Of a DNA stretch of 64,000 nucleotides, positions 53,434 through 61,658 are shown in pieces. A program made the position numbers and the translations under genes. The notes below the pieces were generated by a model. The model was not told the DNA's origin and made no database searches. It saw only the letters and a program-made list of their open reading frames with translations. Where the stretch lies: positions 806,001-870,000 of the forward strand of contig NZ_LKHV02000001.1 in NCBI RefSeq assembly GCF_001431315.2, read 5' to 3'. Source of the DNA: Candidatus Berkiella cookevillensis. GTDB taxonomy: Bacteria; Pseudomonadota; Gammaproteobacteria; Berkiellales; Berkiellaceae. How positions within the stretch are numbered: the stretch's first letter is position 1; each line of letters begins with the position of its first letter.

Positions 53434-53546
53434 ACTAATTTGTTTCTAGGCTAGGCAGCAAGCGTCCGAATAACAGGAGTGTATGAATAATACATGACTG
53501 TTTTATGAGTGACGTGAAGCTAACAACGCCTAGGAACAAACTAGGG
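53434..53546 (+). repeat. Dispersed repeat, family 1 (best preserved copy)
   Basis: Outer arms CTAATTTGTTTCTAGGC (53435-53451) and GCCTAGGAACAAACTAG (53528-53544) pair over 17 bases with two changes. Inside are GGAGTGTATGAATAATACAT, then GACTG, and GACGTGAAGCTAACAACG. This copy suggests the full unit is about 110 bp with terminal inverted repeats, like a MITE. It lies just after the convergent 144-residue protein gene. Confidence 0.7.
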
Positions 53547-53553
53547 ATGTGCA

Positions 53554-53988
53554 TTAAGCTTTTTCTTTAATCGTGATATGCGTAACAGGCGATGTTTCCC
53601 AACCCATCACTTCATATTTAGCAGCATAGTCGCCATGAAACACGGGTGCTTGCGTTAAAGTTGCGGTGTTTGCATTAATATAAACTGTAGCTACAGGCTG
53701 GCCGTTTGCTTTGTTTGTAAAACTGATGCCACAGTTTTGCATATTACCACCCCAGAAGCAGCCCATAGTTACTTTTTCAAAGCCCACAGGTTTGCTGGTA
53801 TTTGCTTCAATACCATATCCTGGTATACCAGCAATAGATGTGTTTAGAGCAATGGGTGTTTCATTGCTAAATACGATCTGAGACACAGGCATTGCTGCAT
53901 AAGACGTGCCTGTAAGTGCTAAAGTAGCTAAAAATAACCCTGAATAAATAGCCGAATTTAATCGATTTTTACTGTTATACTGATACAT
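53554..53988 (-). CDS. Small secreted protein of unknown function
   Basis: 144 residues with a clear signal peptide: basic start, hydrophobic GLFLATLALTGTSYAA, probable cleavage after SYA. The mature part is beta-rich with only two cysteines close together (GCFWGGNMQNCGIS), likely a disulphide. The site AAGGAGTCTCAAAG gives a strong start. No family is recognised; a periplasmic or secreted small protein is all that can be said. Confidence 0.75.
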   Translation of the reverse strand: MYQYNSKNRLNSAIYSGLFLATLALTGTSYAAMPVSQIVFSNETPIALNTSIAGIPGYGIEANTSKPVGFEKVTMGCFWGGNMQNCGISFTNKANGQPVATVYINANTATLTQAPVFHGDYAAKYEVMGWETSPVTHITIKEKA

Positions 53989-54071
53989 CTTTGAGACTCC
54001 TTGTATTATAGAAGCATAAATATAAACAGTAATCGTAAGTTAAACAAATCACATTGATTTTGAGGCAGTAC

Positions 54072-54557
54072 ATGGTAGCACATGCGCTATTGGTTGATGT
54101 TGAGACACAAGCTCTATATCATTTCAAAGATAGTAAAATAACAAAAAAATATTTGATTTCAACTGCTAAAAATGGCGTTGGTGAAGAAATGGGGAGTGAA
54201 AAAACTCCGCGTGGATGGCATATTATCCGAGCTAAAATTGGCGATAATCAGCCGATTAACTCTGTTTTTGTAAGGCGTAGGCCCTCAGGAGAAATTTATT
54301 CACCCGACTTTTCTTCTGCTTACCCTGGCAGAGATTGGATATTGACGCGTATACTCTGGCTATCTGGTCTAGAGGTTGGCAAAAATCGATTTGGAAACTG
54401 TGACACAATGAAACGTTACATTTATATACATGGCAGTCCAGACACTAAAGTGATGGGCGTGCCCAGTTCAAAAGGATGTATCAATATGCACAATAATGAC
54501 ATCTTAGAATTGTATAGCGATGTGCCCGTGGGAACAACCGTACTAATAAGAGGTTAG
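54072..54557 (+). CDS. Cytoplasmic YkuD-domain protein, probable L,D-carboxypeptidase
   Basis: A compact 161-residue YkuD/L,D-transpeptidase catalytic domain. His120 (IHGSPD) and Cys136 (SSKGCINM) match the H-x15-S-x-G-C signature, although Asn replaces the usual Arg after GCI. There is no signal peptide, so it should be cytoplasmic, unlike cell-wall cross-linking enzymes. Cytosolic stand-alone YkuD proteins such as LdcV of Vibrio and ElsL of Acinetobacter are L,D-carboxypeptidases that trim recycled tetrapeptides. nagZ starts 7 bases downstream, which fits that role. The ATG at 54072, with GAGG upstream, is preferred to the TTG 6 codons earlier. Confidence 0.85.
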   Translation: MVAHALLVDVETQALYHFKDSKITKKYLISTAKNGVGEEMGSEKTPRGWHIIRAKIGDNQPINSVFVRRRPSGEIYSPDFSSAYPGRDWILTRILWLSGLEVGKNRFGNCDTMKRYIYIHGSPDTKVMGVPSSKGCINMHNNDILELYSDVPVGTTVLIRG

Positions 54558-54564
54558 TGATTAA

Positions 54565-55617
54565 ATGGAAATGCAGATTGGTCCCGTGATTGCAGATGTG
54601 GCTGGGCAAACCCTCACACAAGATGATATTGAACTACTCAAGCATCCAAGCTTGGGAGGGATTATTTTATTTGCACGAAATTATGATAACCCAGAACAAG
54701 TAATGGATCTTATCAAACATATACGAATGATTCGCCCACGTTGTTTTATTACGGTTGATCAAGAAGGGGGGAGAGTACAGCGCTTTGTTACGGGATTGAC
54801 CAAATTACCGCCTATGCAAAGCTTGGGACGATTGTTTGATGAGCAGCAATTGAATGCAGAATCTGTGCTGAAAGTCGTAAAACAAATTGGCCAATTAATG
54901 GCTATGGAACTCAGAAGTTTAGGGGTTGATTTAAGTTTTGCACCTGTACTTGATTTGGCAACAGATTTAAATCCTGTTGTAAAAACAAGGGCTATTCACT
55001 CTGATCCTGCAATCGTTAACTTGCTTGCAAGTCATTATGTAGATGGTATGTTGTTGGCAGGTATGCAAGCCTGTGGTAAGCATTTTCCTGGGCATGGAAA
55101 AGTTACAGCAGATTCCCATTTATCTTTGCCTGTAGATTTACGTGATTTTTCTGAGATTACAGATGACTTATTACCCTTTGCTCATTTGATTAAGCATGGG
55201 ATTGCTTCGATTATGACAGGCCATTTGATATTCCCTAAAATAGAAAAATTACCTGCTACTTTCTCACCGTATTGGTTGCAAACGATATTAAGAGACAAAT
55301 TGAAATTTAATGGGGCAATTATTTGTGATGATTTGAATATGGATGCCACAAAAGAGTTAGGCGATCCTGTGATGTGCGCTAAATTAGCACTCAGTGCGGG
55401 TTCAGATTATATTTTAATTTGTAATAATCGACCGCAGGCAGAAAAAATACTATCAAGCATCACGGCTTCATTTGATCCAAAAGTAGTGGAAAGAAGAGAG
55501 AGATTACTGTCTGATCCAAAGACAATGATTCCATGGGAAAAGCTGCATCAGCATACTGAATGGAAAGAAGCTAGGAATGCCTTGGAGCAGATCGGCAGTT
55601 GGGACACGCTGCAGTAA
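54565..55617 (+). CDS. nagZ: Beta-N-acetylhexosaminidase NagZ
   Basis: Cytoplasmic GH3 enzyme removing GlcNAc from 1,6-anhydro-muropeptides during peptidoglycan recycling. Signature residues: TVDQEGGRVQRF near the N-terminus, the loop KHFPGHGKVTADSHLSLP with its His/Asp dyad, and the nucleophile Asp in IICDDLNMDA. 350 residues is normal. It follows the cytoplasmic YkuD protein by 7 bases, and hpt and the nucleoside phosphorylase come next; nagZ next to these salvage genes is familiar in gammaproteobacteria. Confidence 0.95.
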   Translation: MEMQIGPVIADVAGQTLTQDDIELLKHPSLGGIILFARNYDNPEQVMDLIKHIRMIRPRCFITVDQEGGRVQRFVTGLTKLPPMQSLGRLFDEQQLNAESVLKVVKQIGQLMAMELRSLGVDLSFAPVLDLATDLNPVVKTRAIHSDPAIVNLLASHYVDGMLLAGMQACGKHFPGHGKVTADSHLSLPVDLRDFSEITDDLLPFAHLIKHGIASIMTGHLIFPKIEKLPATFSPYWLQTILRDKLKFNGAIICDDLNMDATKELGDPVMCAKLALSAGSDYILICNNRPQAEKILSSITASFDPKVVERRERLLSDPKTMIPWEKLHQHTEWKEARNALEQIGSWDTLQ

Positions 55618-55677
55618 TTTTAAGTTTTAGATAATTGAATCGTTACACATTTTAGTTAAATGTAAGGTTGAAGTACA

Positions 55678-56247
55678 ATGTCACAAATATTAGATCCGAA
55701 TCATATTAAAGCAGTTGCAAAGAGAGCAACAGAGCTTCATTCCGCGCAAGCAGTTGATCTTGCGCTGGATCGCATGGCATCTGAAATCTCTACAGAATTG
55801 CATGATTCAAATCCAATTGTATTGTGTGTTATGGTTGGTGGAATTATCCCAACAGGCATGCTTTTAACACGATTAGATTTTCCACTACAAGTTGATTATG
55901 TTCATGCGACACGATATGGTGATGCCTTTACAGGTCAGAACTTGGAATGGGTTGTAAAGCCACGTGCTTCTTTGGAAGGCCGTGTGGTTTTAGTGGTAGA
56001 TGATATTTTAGATGGTGGTTTAACGCTCGCAGGTATTGTGAAATATTGTTATGACGCTAAAGCTAGCCTTGTTAAAACCGCTGTATTAGTTGAAAAAGAA
56101 GTAACAAGACATAAAGATGCTGTGCAAAAAGCAGACTTTACGGGCGTTAAAGTAGAAGATAAATTTGTATATGGATATGGCATGGATTACAAGCGTTATT
56201 TAAGAAACGCACCGGGGATTTATGCGGTGAGTGGGGAAGATGAATAA
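55678..56247 (+). CDS. hpt: Hypoxanthine-guanine phosphoribosyltransferase
   Basis: Purine salvage enzyme joining hypoxanthine or guanine to PRPP. The PRPP motif VVLVVDDILDGGLTLAG is clear, with VMVGGIIPTGM near the start and ATRYGD. 189 residues, AAGG site upstream. Its stop overlaps the next gene by 8 bases, coupling hypoxanthine release by the phosphorylase with its recapture here. Confidence 0.93.
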   Translation: MSQILDPNHIKAVAKRATELHSAQAVDLALDRMASEISTELHDSNPIVLCVMVGGIIPTGMLLTRLDFPLQVDYVHATRYGDAFTGQNLEWVVKPRASLEGRVVLVVDDILDGGLTLAGIVKYCYDAKASLVKTAVLVEKEVTRHKDAVQKADFTGVKVEDKFVYGYGMDYKRYLRNAPGIYAVSGEDE

Positions 56248-56971
56248 AGTAGCTATTATTGGTGGTTCGCGTTTTATTACACTCGAAAATTTTGCTATAA
56301 CCCATTCAACCACTGTAAGCACACCTTATGGTGAGCCTTCTGCACCATTGAATTATGGTATGTTGGGTGGCGACAAAGAAGTAGTGTTCTTGCCTCGGCG
56401 TGATACAGAAACGCCGATGGCGCCCCATAAAATCAATTTTAGAGCAAATATCTGGGCTTTGCGTGATGCTGGCGTGCAAACTATTATCGCTACTGCGGCA
56501 ATCGCAGGCATTACAGAACAATATAATTCTGGTGATTTAGTTTTACCTGATCAATTGATTGATTACACCTATGGTCGGGATAATACTTTCTTTGGAGAAG
56601 ATCATATTGCTCAAGTTGATTTTGCTGAGCCTTATAGCGAGATTCTGCGCCAAAAAATTATTAAAAAAGCGCATGAATTAGATTTGGAGCTTCATCAGCA
56701 TGCAACTTATGGCATCACACAAGGGCCTCGATTTGAGACCATTGCTGAAGTTAAGAAATTAGCACAAGATGGGTGTCATGTTGTGGGTATGACTGGTATG
56801 CCTGAAGCAGCACTTGCCAGAGAATTGGATCTAGACTACATATTGCTTGGTATCATTGTAAGAGTTGCTGGTAAATATAACAAAACGCCAGAAATGGAGG
56901 CAAAAGTATTGTCTTGTGAAAAGAAATTGGCTTATTTGATCGAGCAATTAATATTAGATCCTGTGACTTGA
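56240..56971 (+). CDS. S-methyl-5'-thioinosine phosphorylase / MTA phosphorylase family
   Basis: Purine nucleoside phosphorylase of the MTAP type, releasing hypoxanthine (or adenine) from methylthio-nucleosides made by polyamine synthesis. Motifs: KVAIIGGSRF, PHKINFRANIWALRD, the purine-site region GPRFETIAEV and VGMTGMPEAALARE. Proximity to nagZ and hpt resembles the Pseudomonas methylthioinosine phosphorylase locus, which favours that specificity. The ATG at 56240 follows GGGGAAG and overlaps hpt; the GTG three codons upstream is less likely. 243 residues. Confidence 0.88.
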   Translation: MNKVAIIGGSRFITLENFAITHSTTVSTPYGEPSAPLNYGMLGGDKEVVFLPRRDTETPMAPHKINFRANIWALRDAGVQTIIATAAIAGITEQYNSGDLVLPDQLIDYTYGRDNTFFGEDHIAQVDFAEPYSEILRQKIIKKAHELDLELHQHATYGITQGPRFETIAEVKKLAQDGCHVVGMTGMPEAALARELDLDYILLGIIVRVAGKYNKTPEMEAKVLSCEKKLAYLIEQLILDPVT

Positions 56972-57114
56972 ACTGAGCCTGTCATGCAAGCGAAGGTTCA
57001 TAGGCTTCAACTTAAAGATAATTGCCCTCTAAAATTGAGCTAAGACGTGTTTCACGGTACTTAGTGAGCGAGCTTTTTTTAATTTGTATAACGCCTCACT
57101 CGACTTTCAGCCAT

Positions 57115-57135
57115 CCTCTCCTAAACTAGGAGAGG
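57115..57135. repeat. Hairpin CCTCTCCTA-aac-TAGGAGAGG
   Basis: A perfect 9-bp stem with a 3-base loop in the gap between convergent genes, followed by a GTAGGAGG single repeat arm at 57213-57239. No T run follows. It could help end transcription or be a repeat relic; the rest of 56972-57243 shows no gene. Confidence 0.5.
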
Positions 57136-57212
57136 GGCGAGCAAGCATAGAGTCTGTGATTGCCTCATAGATTTTTTTGAAAGAAATGATGGTATGGCAC
57201 TATAAATTTTGT

Positions 57213-57239
57213 GTAGGAGGCGACCACTGTGTCACACCT
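57213..57239 (+). repeat. Single arm of family 3 repeat
   Basis: TGTAGGAGGCGACCACTGTG followed by TCACACC matches one arm of the palindrome at 34830-34906 (TGTAGGGGACGACCATTGTG). The second arm is missing. Confidence 0.5.
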
Positions 57240-57243
57240 AAAC

Positions 57244-58365
57244 TTATAAAATTAATTCTGTTAAAAAATTTTCTGCTCTTTGAACCTTGATATTGTCAAT
57301 CATTTTCTCAATGCGAATATTTTTTACAAGTTGCGTAGCGGGGAAATTATATTTTTTATGAAATGTGTATAAAGGTTTTGAAAGTTCTTTGTCTGATGAT
57401 TTGACCTCAATGATTTGTTGTACGGTTTCATCTTTGATTAGAGCAAAATCAACTTCTTCCTTGTCCTTTGTCCGCAAATAATGTAATGCATAGTTTTCTG
57501 CTTGATAATCAATCTTCGCAAAGACATGTTTTAAGAGGGAAACTGCAACAATATTTTCTAATTGTGCACCTTCATTTTTCTTGATTAATCCTGAGTCGAA
57601 AAAATATATTTTAGGTTCTTTTAATAAACTTCGTGCAATATTTTTTGAGAAGGGTGTTATACGAAAAATAATATATAATGCTTCGAGAATCTCTATATAT
57701 TTTTTAACAGTAATGGGAGAAATAGCAATATCTTCGGCAAGTGATTGATAAGAAATTGGAGAACCTACTTTAGTTTTTAATAGCTCAAATAATGTTCTAA
57801 TTGCTTGTATATTTTGTATTTTATTAAAATCAAAAACATCTGTTGCTAGTAAACTATTTACATATTGTAAGCGCCAGCGATTAACTTCAATTAAATCATT
57901 GATTAAATAAGGTTCTGGAAAACCACTTTTATCTATTAGATCATTTATATTATAAGATTTGTTTAATTGTTTTAATTCTGCGCAAGAGAGTGGCATAAGT
58001 CTATGCAGAAAGTAACGGCCTGCTAATGAATCTCCAATATGATTGAAGATTTCTAATCTAGCGCTACCTGTAACAAGAAGATGCATTGATTCTGCTTTAG
58101 TATCATAAATTCCTTTTAAATAATTTTTCCAGTTTGGCATTTTATGTATTTCATCGAGTATTAATAAATCCGTATTGAATAGCCAAGCTTGATCATGAAT
58201 GATATTTCTATCTTGTAAATTGTCAAAATTGAGATATACCGGATATTGATATGATTTTGCGAGTTGTTTAGCCAAAAAGGTTTTGCCCACTTGCCTAGGA
58301 CCTGTGATTAAGACCATTTTGCGTTTTAGGTCTTTAAGAATAGCCGATGATTGAATTCTTTCCAT
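57244..58365 (-). CDS. AAA ATPase with DUF4143 domain
   Basis: Member of the AAA_14/DUF4143 group. Walker A is GPRQVGKTFLAKQL near residue 25, Walker B LLILDEIHKMPNW near 70, and sensor LLVTGSARLEIF. A winged-helix-like part follows (SYQSLAEDIAISPITVKKYIEIL), then the DUF4143 nuclease-like region with IIEVKSS near residue 330 and EEVDFALI. Physiological role is unknown; such genes move readily between genomes. It stands alone in an AT-rich context. A perfect 20-bp inverted repeat begins 3 bases upstream of its ATG and is probably an autoregulatory site. Confidence 0.85.
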   Translation of the reverse strand: MERIQSSAILKDLKRKMVLITGPRQVGKTFLAKQLAKSYQYPVYLNFDNLQDRNIIHDQAWLFNTDLLILDEIHKMPNWKNYLKGIYDTKAESMHLLVTGSARLEIFNHIGDSLAGRYFLHRLMPLSCAELKQLNKSYNINDLIDKSGFPEPYLINDLIEVNRWRLQYVNSLLATDVFDFNKIQNIQAIRTLFELLKTKVGSPISYQSLAEDIAISPITVKKYIEILEALYIIFRITPFSKNIARSLLKEPKIYFFDSGLIKKNEGAQLENIVAVSLLKHVFAKIDYQAENYALHYLRTKDKEEVDFALIKDETVQQIIEVKSSDKELSKPLYTFHKKYNFPATQLVKNIRIEKMIDNIKVQRAENFLTELIL

Positions 58366-58367
58366 AC

Positions 58368-58431
58368 TGACTATTCTATATTAAAATGTCGAATAGTCAA
58401 GACTTTTCAATATTTTAATATAGAATAGTCA
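58368..58431 (-). promoter_or_regulatory. 20-bp perfect inverted repeat with third half-site, likely operator/promoter
   Basis: Arms 58368-58387 (TGACTATTCTATATTAAAAT) and 58412-58431 are exact complements across a 24-base spacer. A third GAATAGTC copy sits in the spacer at 58391-58398. The motif appears only here in the window. Placement from -3 to -66 relative to the ATG of the ATPase suggests it spans the promoter and binds a dimeric regulator, perhaps the ATPase itself through its winged-helix segment. Confidence 0.65.
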
Positions 58432-58492
58432 AATCAATTCTTTAGCGCAATTTAAAGATAAATCATTATTAATCAAATGTTTACATATGCTA

Positions 58493-59014
58493 TCAAATTT
58501 CATCTCGCTTTTCGCATTCAATCCAGCGTTTAAGTACCTCAGGTGCTGGTGGGCAGGCAATTTCTTTCCCCATGAGATCGATTAATTGTTGAGAAGGAAT
58601 TTTGCCTTCTTTTCCCACAAAAAGTGCTTTCAGCAGTGCAGTTGCACAGAGCACATCTTCTTTAAAAAAATGTTGTTCCATATAAATCCATTTTTCATCC
58701 CAATAGATGACTTTAGATTCAAGCTTGTATTTTTGGAATAGGTTTAAGGGTTTTAAATAATGAATTTTAGCGCTCCCTAAGACTGGTAGCCAGCCACGTT
58801 TTAGACAAGCACCGAGTAGGCCATTTACAAAAGTTAAATGCAAACGGCCGAGATCCATAACCGTTAAATAACGGCCATTATTCATATGCATATTTAAATC
58901 AAGATCGTTTGGCCACACGCGCATATCTAATTGTGTGGACTCTAGTGGATCTGCGGGTTTTTGCATAAAAGGGAAGCGCAATAACAACCAAATCAATCTA
59001 AGATATAAATTCAT
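58493..59014 (-). CDS. Acyl-CoA thioesterase, hotdog fold (4HBT-like)
   Basis: 173-residue single hotdog domain protein. The signature is the YiiD/4HBT-type stretch VWPNDLDLNMHMNNGRYLT with an Asp-Asn-His region near residue 40, and a hydrophobic N-terminal helix that may sit on the membrane. It would hydrolyse acyl-CoA or acyl-ACP. It is the last gene of a three-gene unit after the crotonase and KAS III genes, starting 14 bases past the KAS III stop, so it probably acts on the same acyl chains. Confidence 0.85.
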   Translation of the reverse strand: MNLYLRLIWLLLRFPFMQKPADPLESTQLDMRVWPNDLDLNMHMNNGRYLTVMDLGRLHLTFVNGLLGACLKRGWLPVLGSAKIHYLKPLNLFQKYKLESKVIYWDEKWIYMEQHFFKEDVLCATALLKALFVGKEGKIPSQQLIDLMGKEIACPPAPEVLKRWIECEKRDEI

Positions 59015-59028
59015 TTTTTACTCGAAAA

Positions 59029-60150
59029 TTAATTAAATTTACGCACTAAGACACTACCAATTGAATAGCCTGCACCAAATGAGCAAATAATACCGATTTC
59101 ATTTTCTATAAAATCATGATGATGTTGGTGAAAGCAAATGATGCTACCTGCTGAACTGGTATTTGCAAAAGTATCTAAGATAATAGGAGCATCAAGTTCA
59201 TTGAGCTCTTTGTTTAAGACTTTTTTAGTAATCAATTCATTCATGCTACGATTGGCTTGGTGCAACCAAAGACGCTTTATATCCTCGAGTTGAATGTGAT
59301 TACTATTGCAGTGTGATAGCAGATGTTCACATACCAATGGAATGACCTCTTTAAATACTTTTCGCCCTTGTTGCATGAACAAATGATGAGGAATTGCTTC
59401 TTGCGTTGCAACTTCTGTATGTGTCAAAAAGCCTTGGTTGTTGCGAATATTGTTCGAATAGCTGGTTGTTAGTTTAGTATCGATAATTTGAAAATGTGGT
59501 ACTTTTGCAAGGGATTTTTCTTGCAATACTAATGCGGTGCAAGCATCCCCAAAAATAAAATGCGATTCTCTGTCTCTAAAATTTAAATGTCCAGAACAAA
59601 TCTCAGGATTAACCACTATAATGGTTTTCGCTTGTTTTGCTTCGATCATGGCTGTTGCCGTTGCTATTCCAAAAGTAGCAGAAGAGCATGCTACATTCAT
59701 ATCAAAGCCAAAAGCAGCAGATTGTAGGAAATGGGCAATTTCAATTGAAATGGCGGGATAAGCGCGTTGAAAATTAGAACATGCTACAATAATGCCATCA
59801 ACCTCTTGTGGGTTTATCTGCGCAACATCAAGTGCTTGATTAATTGCCTTCAATGCCATCTCACATTGCAAAGAGGGTTCTTCTGGCGCTCTTGTCGCAA
59901 TAAAGGGACGCATACGAGTGGGATCGAGAATGCCTTTCTTATCGATGACATAACGTTGCTTAATACCGGAAGCTTTTTCAATAAAGCCAGCAGAGGAAGG
60001 CTCTAAAGCTTGAATTTCGCCACTGGTAATTTTATCTTTATTGCTCTGATTAAAATCATCGACGTAGGAATTAAAGGAATCCACTAATTCTTGGTTTGTG
60101 ATCACCTGAGTGGGTGTAAAAAGTCCTGTACCGGAAATTACAACTGTCAT
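59029..60150 (-). CDS. Beta-ketoacyl-ACP synthase III-like (FabH-type)
   Basis: Thiolase-fold condensing enzyme. The Cys-His-Asn triad is intact: Cys in NVACSSATFGIA, His in LWLHQANRSMNE and Asn in DTFANTSSAGS. At 373 residues it is longer than housekeeping FabH and resembles the Pseudomonas second KAS III, which condenses medium-chain acyl-CoA from beta-oxidation with malonyl-ACP. That role is inferred. AAGGA precedes the ATG. The genome probably has another fabH in a fab cluster elsewhere. Flanked by crotonase and thioesterase genes on the same strand. Confidence 0.9.
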   Translation of the reverse strand: MTVVISGTGLFTPTQVITNQELVDSFNSYVDDFNQSNKDKITSGEIQALEPSSAGFIEKASGIKQRYVIDKKGILDPTRMRPFIATRAPEEPSLQCEMALKAINQALDVAQINPQEVDGIIVACSNFQRAYPAISIEIAHFLQSAAFGFDMNVACSSATFGIATATAMIEAKQAKTIIVVNPEICSGHLNFRDRESHFIFGDACTALVLQEKSLAKVPHFQIIDTKLTTSYSNNIRNNQGFLTHTEVATQEAIPHHLFMQQGRKVFKEVIPLVCEHLLSHCNSNHIQLEDIKRLWLHQANRSMNELITKKVLNKELNELDAPIILDTFANTSSAGSIICFHQHHHDFIENEIGIICSFGAGYSIGSVLVRKFN

Positions 60151-60193
60151 TTTGAAAATCCTTACACCATATTATTGATGGATGGAGAATACT

Positions 60194-60943
60194 TTATTGT
60201 TTGAAAAAAGCTTGCAATGCAAGTTGTGCTTCTTTAGATTGCAAACATTCAAAAAAGGACTTTGCCTCATAAGCAGTAACAGAAGAGACTTCTTCTAATA
60301 TAGGTTTTTTGAGCAGTGCTTTGGTTAATTGTATGGCTTTAGGCGATTTGCTTGCTATTTTATTGGCTTTCTCAAGTGCGATCGTGAGCGCAGAATGAAT
60401 GGGTGCAATTTCATTAATGATCTTAAGTTGCAATGCAGTTTGTGCATCAAATCTCTCGCCTAGCATGAGCAATTCACTTGCCTTTACATGGCCTACTAAT
60501 CGAGGTAAAAGAAAACTGCTAGCAGCTTCTGGGCAGGCAGCTAAATTAATAAAGGGTAATTGAAATTGACTGCTGTGATCGGCAATCACCATATCACAAT
60601 GTAGGAGTAGGGTAGTACCAATGCCAATTGCGAGACCATTCACGGCTGCAATGAGTGGTTTTTTAAATCTAGGCAATAGCATTAATAAATTTAAAACTGG
60701 TTCAAGATCATGCATAGATTTTGCGTCGATAAAATCGGATAGATCATTGCCTGCGGTAAAGCAGGTCTCGCTGCCACTCAGTACGACTGCATGTATGCTA
60801 TCTTGTTGTTCTGCTTCAAGGAGTGCCTGTGTTAAGGATTGGTACATGGCTCGAGACAATGCATTTTTCTTCTCGGCGCGATTGAATTCGATGATTAAAA
60901 CATTATCACGTTGTTGGCAAATAATAGATTCCTGCTGAGCCAT
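60194..60943 (-). CDS. Enoyl-CoA hydratase/isomerase family protein
   Basis: A stand-alone crotonase of 249 residues. The oxyanion-hole motifs ETCFTAGNDLSDF and AAVNGLAIGIGTTLLLHCD are clear, but the usual catalytic Glu pair is not: GIGTTLL lacks the first Glu and the second site reads NLAACPEAASS. It therefore looks more like the isomerase or hydrolase branch than a classical hydratase. AAGGA is 6 bases from the ATG. First gene of a unit with KAS III (43 bases downstream) and the thioesterase. Confidence 0.88.
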   Translation of the reverse strand: MAQQESIICQQRDNVLIIEFNRAEKKNALSRAMYQSLTQALLEAEQQDSIHAVVLSGSETCFTAGNDLSDFIDAKSMHDLEPVLNLLMLLPRFKKPLIAAVNGLAIGIGTTLLLHCDMVIADHSSQFQLPFINLAACPEAASSFLLPRLVGHVKASELLMLGERFDAQTALQLKIINEIAPIHSALTIALEKANKIASKSPKAIQLTKALLKKPILEEVSSVTAYEAKSFFECLQSKEAQLALQAFFKQ

Positions 60944-61088
60944 TTTGATTCCTTGTTAACACGGACAGAAGAACAGAGGTTAACAATAAAAATGTGCGAG
61001 GTAAATCTTTATAGATTCTCGTAAAAATTTTATTTTCTTCTACCGACGTTTTAATTGAGGTTTCATGAAAAATGCCTTAAAACAGCAT

Positions 61089-61472
61089 TTAAAATGGTTT
61101 TTTAATTTTAGCGACATGTGCAGCTTTAATATGTAGTAGTTCCTCTTCTACCTCATTAAACTGAATTTCTAACTGAAATACAATTTTTTTAAGGTGTTCT
61201 AAGCGCATTTCTTGGGTTGAGATTTCTAAAGCTAAACAGCTGTGTGAAAAAGAGATTGCGCCCACATCTATACTTCTGCGTCTTAACTCTCTTGCTGCCC
61301 CTGTAAAATTTTCTAAATTCTTTGCTTCTAAGGCAGAAAGTAAGTTTGAAAATTTCTTACGCGCATCTATTAAATAAAGCTCGATCAATTCCCCTAAATC
61401 TTTTTGAAATGCAACTTGGAAGTCATTTAATAACTGTGTATTAATATTTGGAGAAACAACTGAGCTTCCCAT
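61089..61472 (-). CDS. Hpt-domain-like protein lacking the phospho-histidine
   Basis: 127 residues with the four-helix pattern of histidine phosphotransfer domains: LGELIELYLIDARKKFSNL, then the signature helix. Canonical Hpt domains read AHxLKGSSxxxGA; here the same spacing gives ARELRRRSIDVGA, so the phospho-accepting His is Arg61. The later LEISTQEMRLEHL and ELEIQFNEVEEEL helices complete the fold. It cannot relay phosphate, yet the frame is intact, so a binding or inhibitory role is possible. The start at ATG 61472 follows AAAGGTG; the longer frame is less likely. Divergent from the ankyrin-like gene. Confidence 0.72.
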   Translation of the reverse strand: MGSSVVSPNINTQLLNDFQVAFQKDLGELIELYLIDARKKFSNLLSALEAKNLENFTGAARELRRRSIDVGAISFSHSCLALEISTQEMRLEHLKKIVFQLEIQFNEVEEELLHIKAAHVAKIKKPF

Positions 61473-61658
61473 TGATAGCACCTTTGTATTTACATCAAAA
61501 CATCGCTGGCCATTATAGTGTAGTTGCACATTAAAGAAACACTTTTATCTGAAAAAAGGGCACATTGAAGAAAAAAATCTTCAAAATGTGTTTGTTGAGC
61601 GACTAAAATTGGGTTATATTCTAGATGTACAGAGCACACATTAAAGGCTGATCAAACA

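Noticed and set aside
57244-58365. Toxin-antitoxin system around the DUF4143 ATPase
   Set aside because: No small partner gene exists on either side; only the inverted repeat is present.
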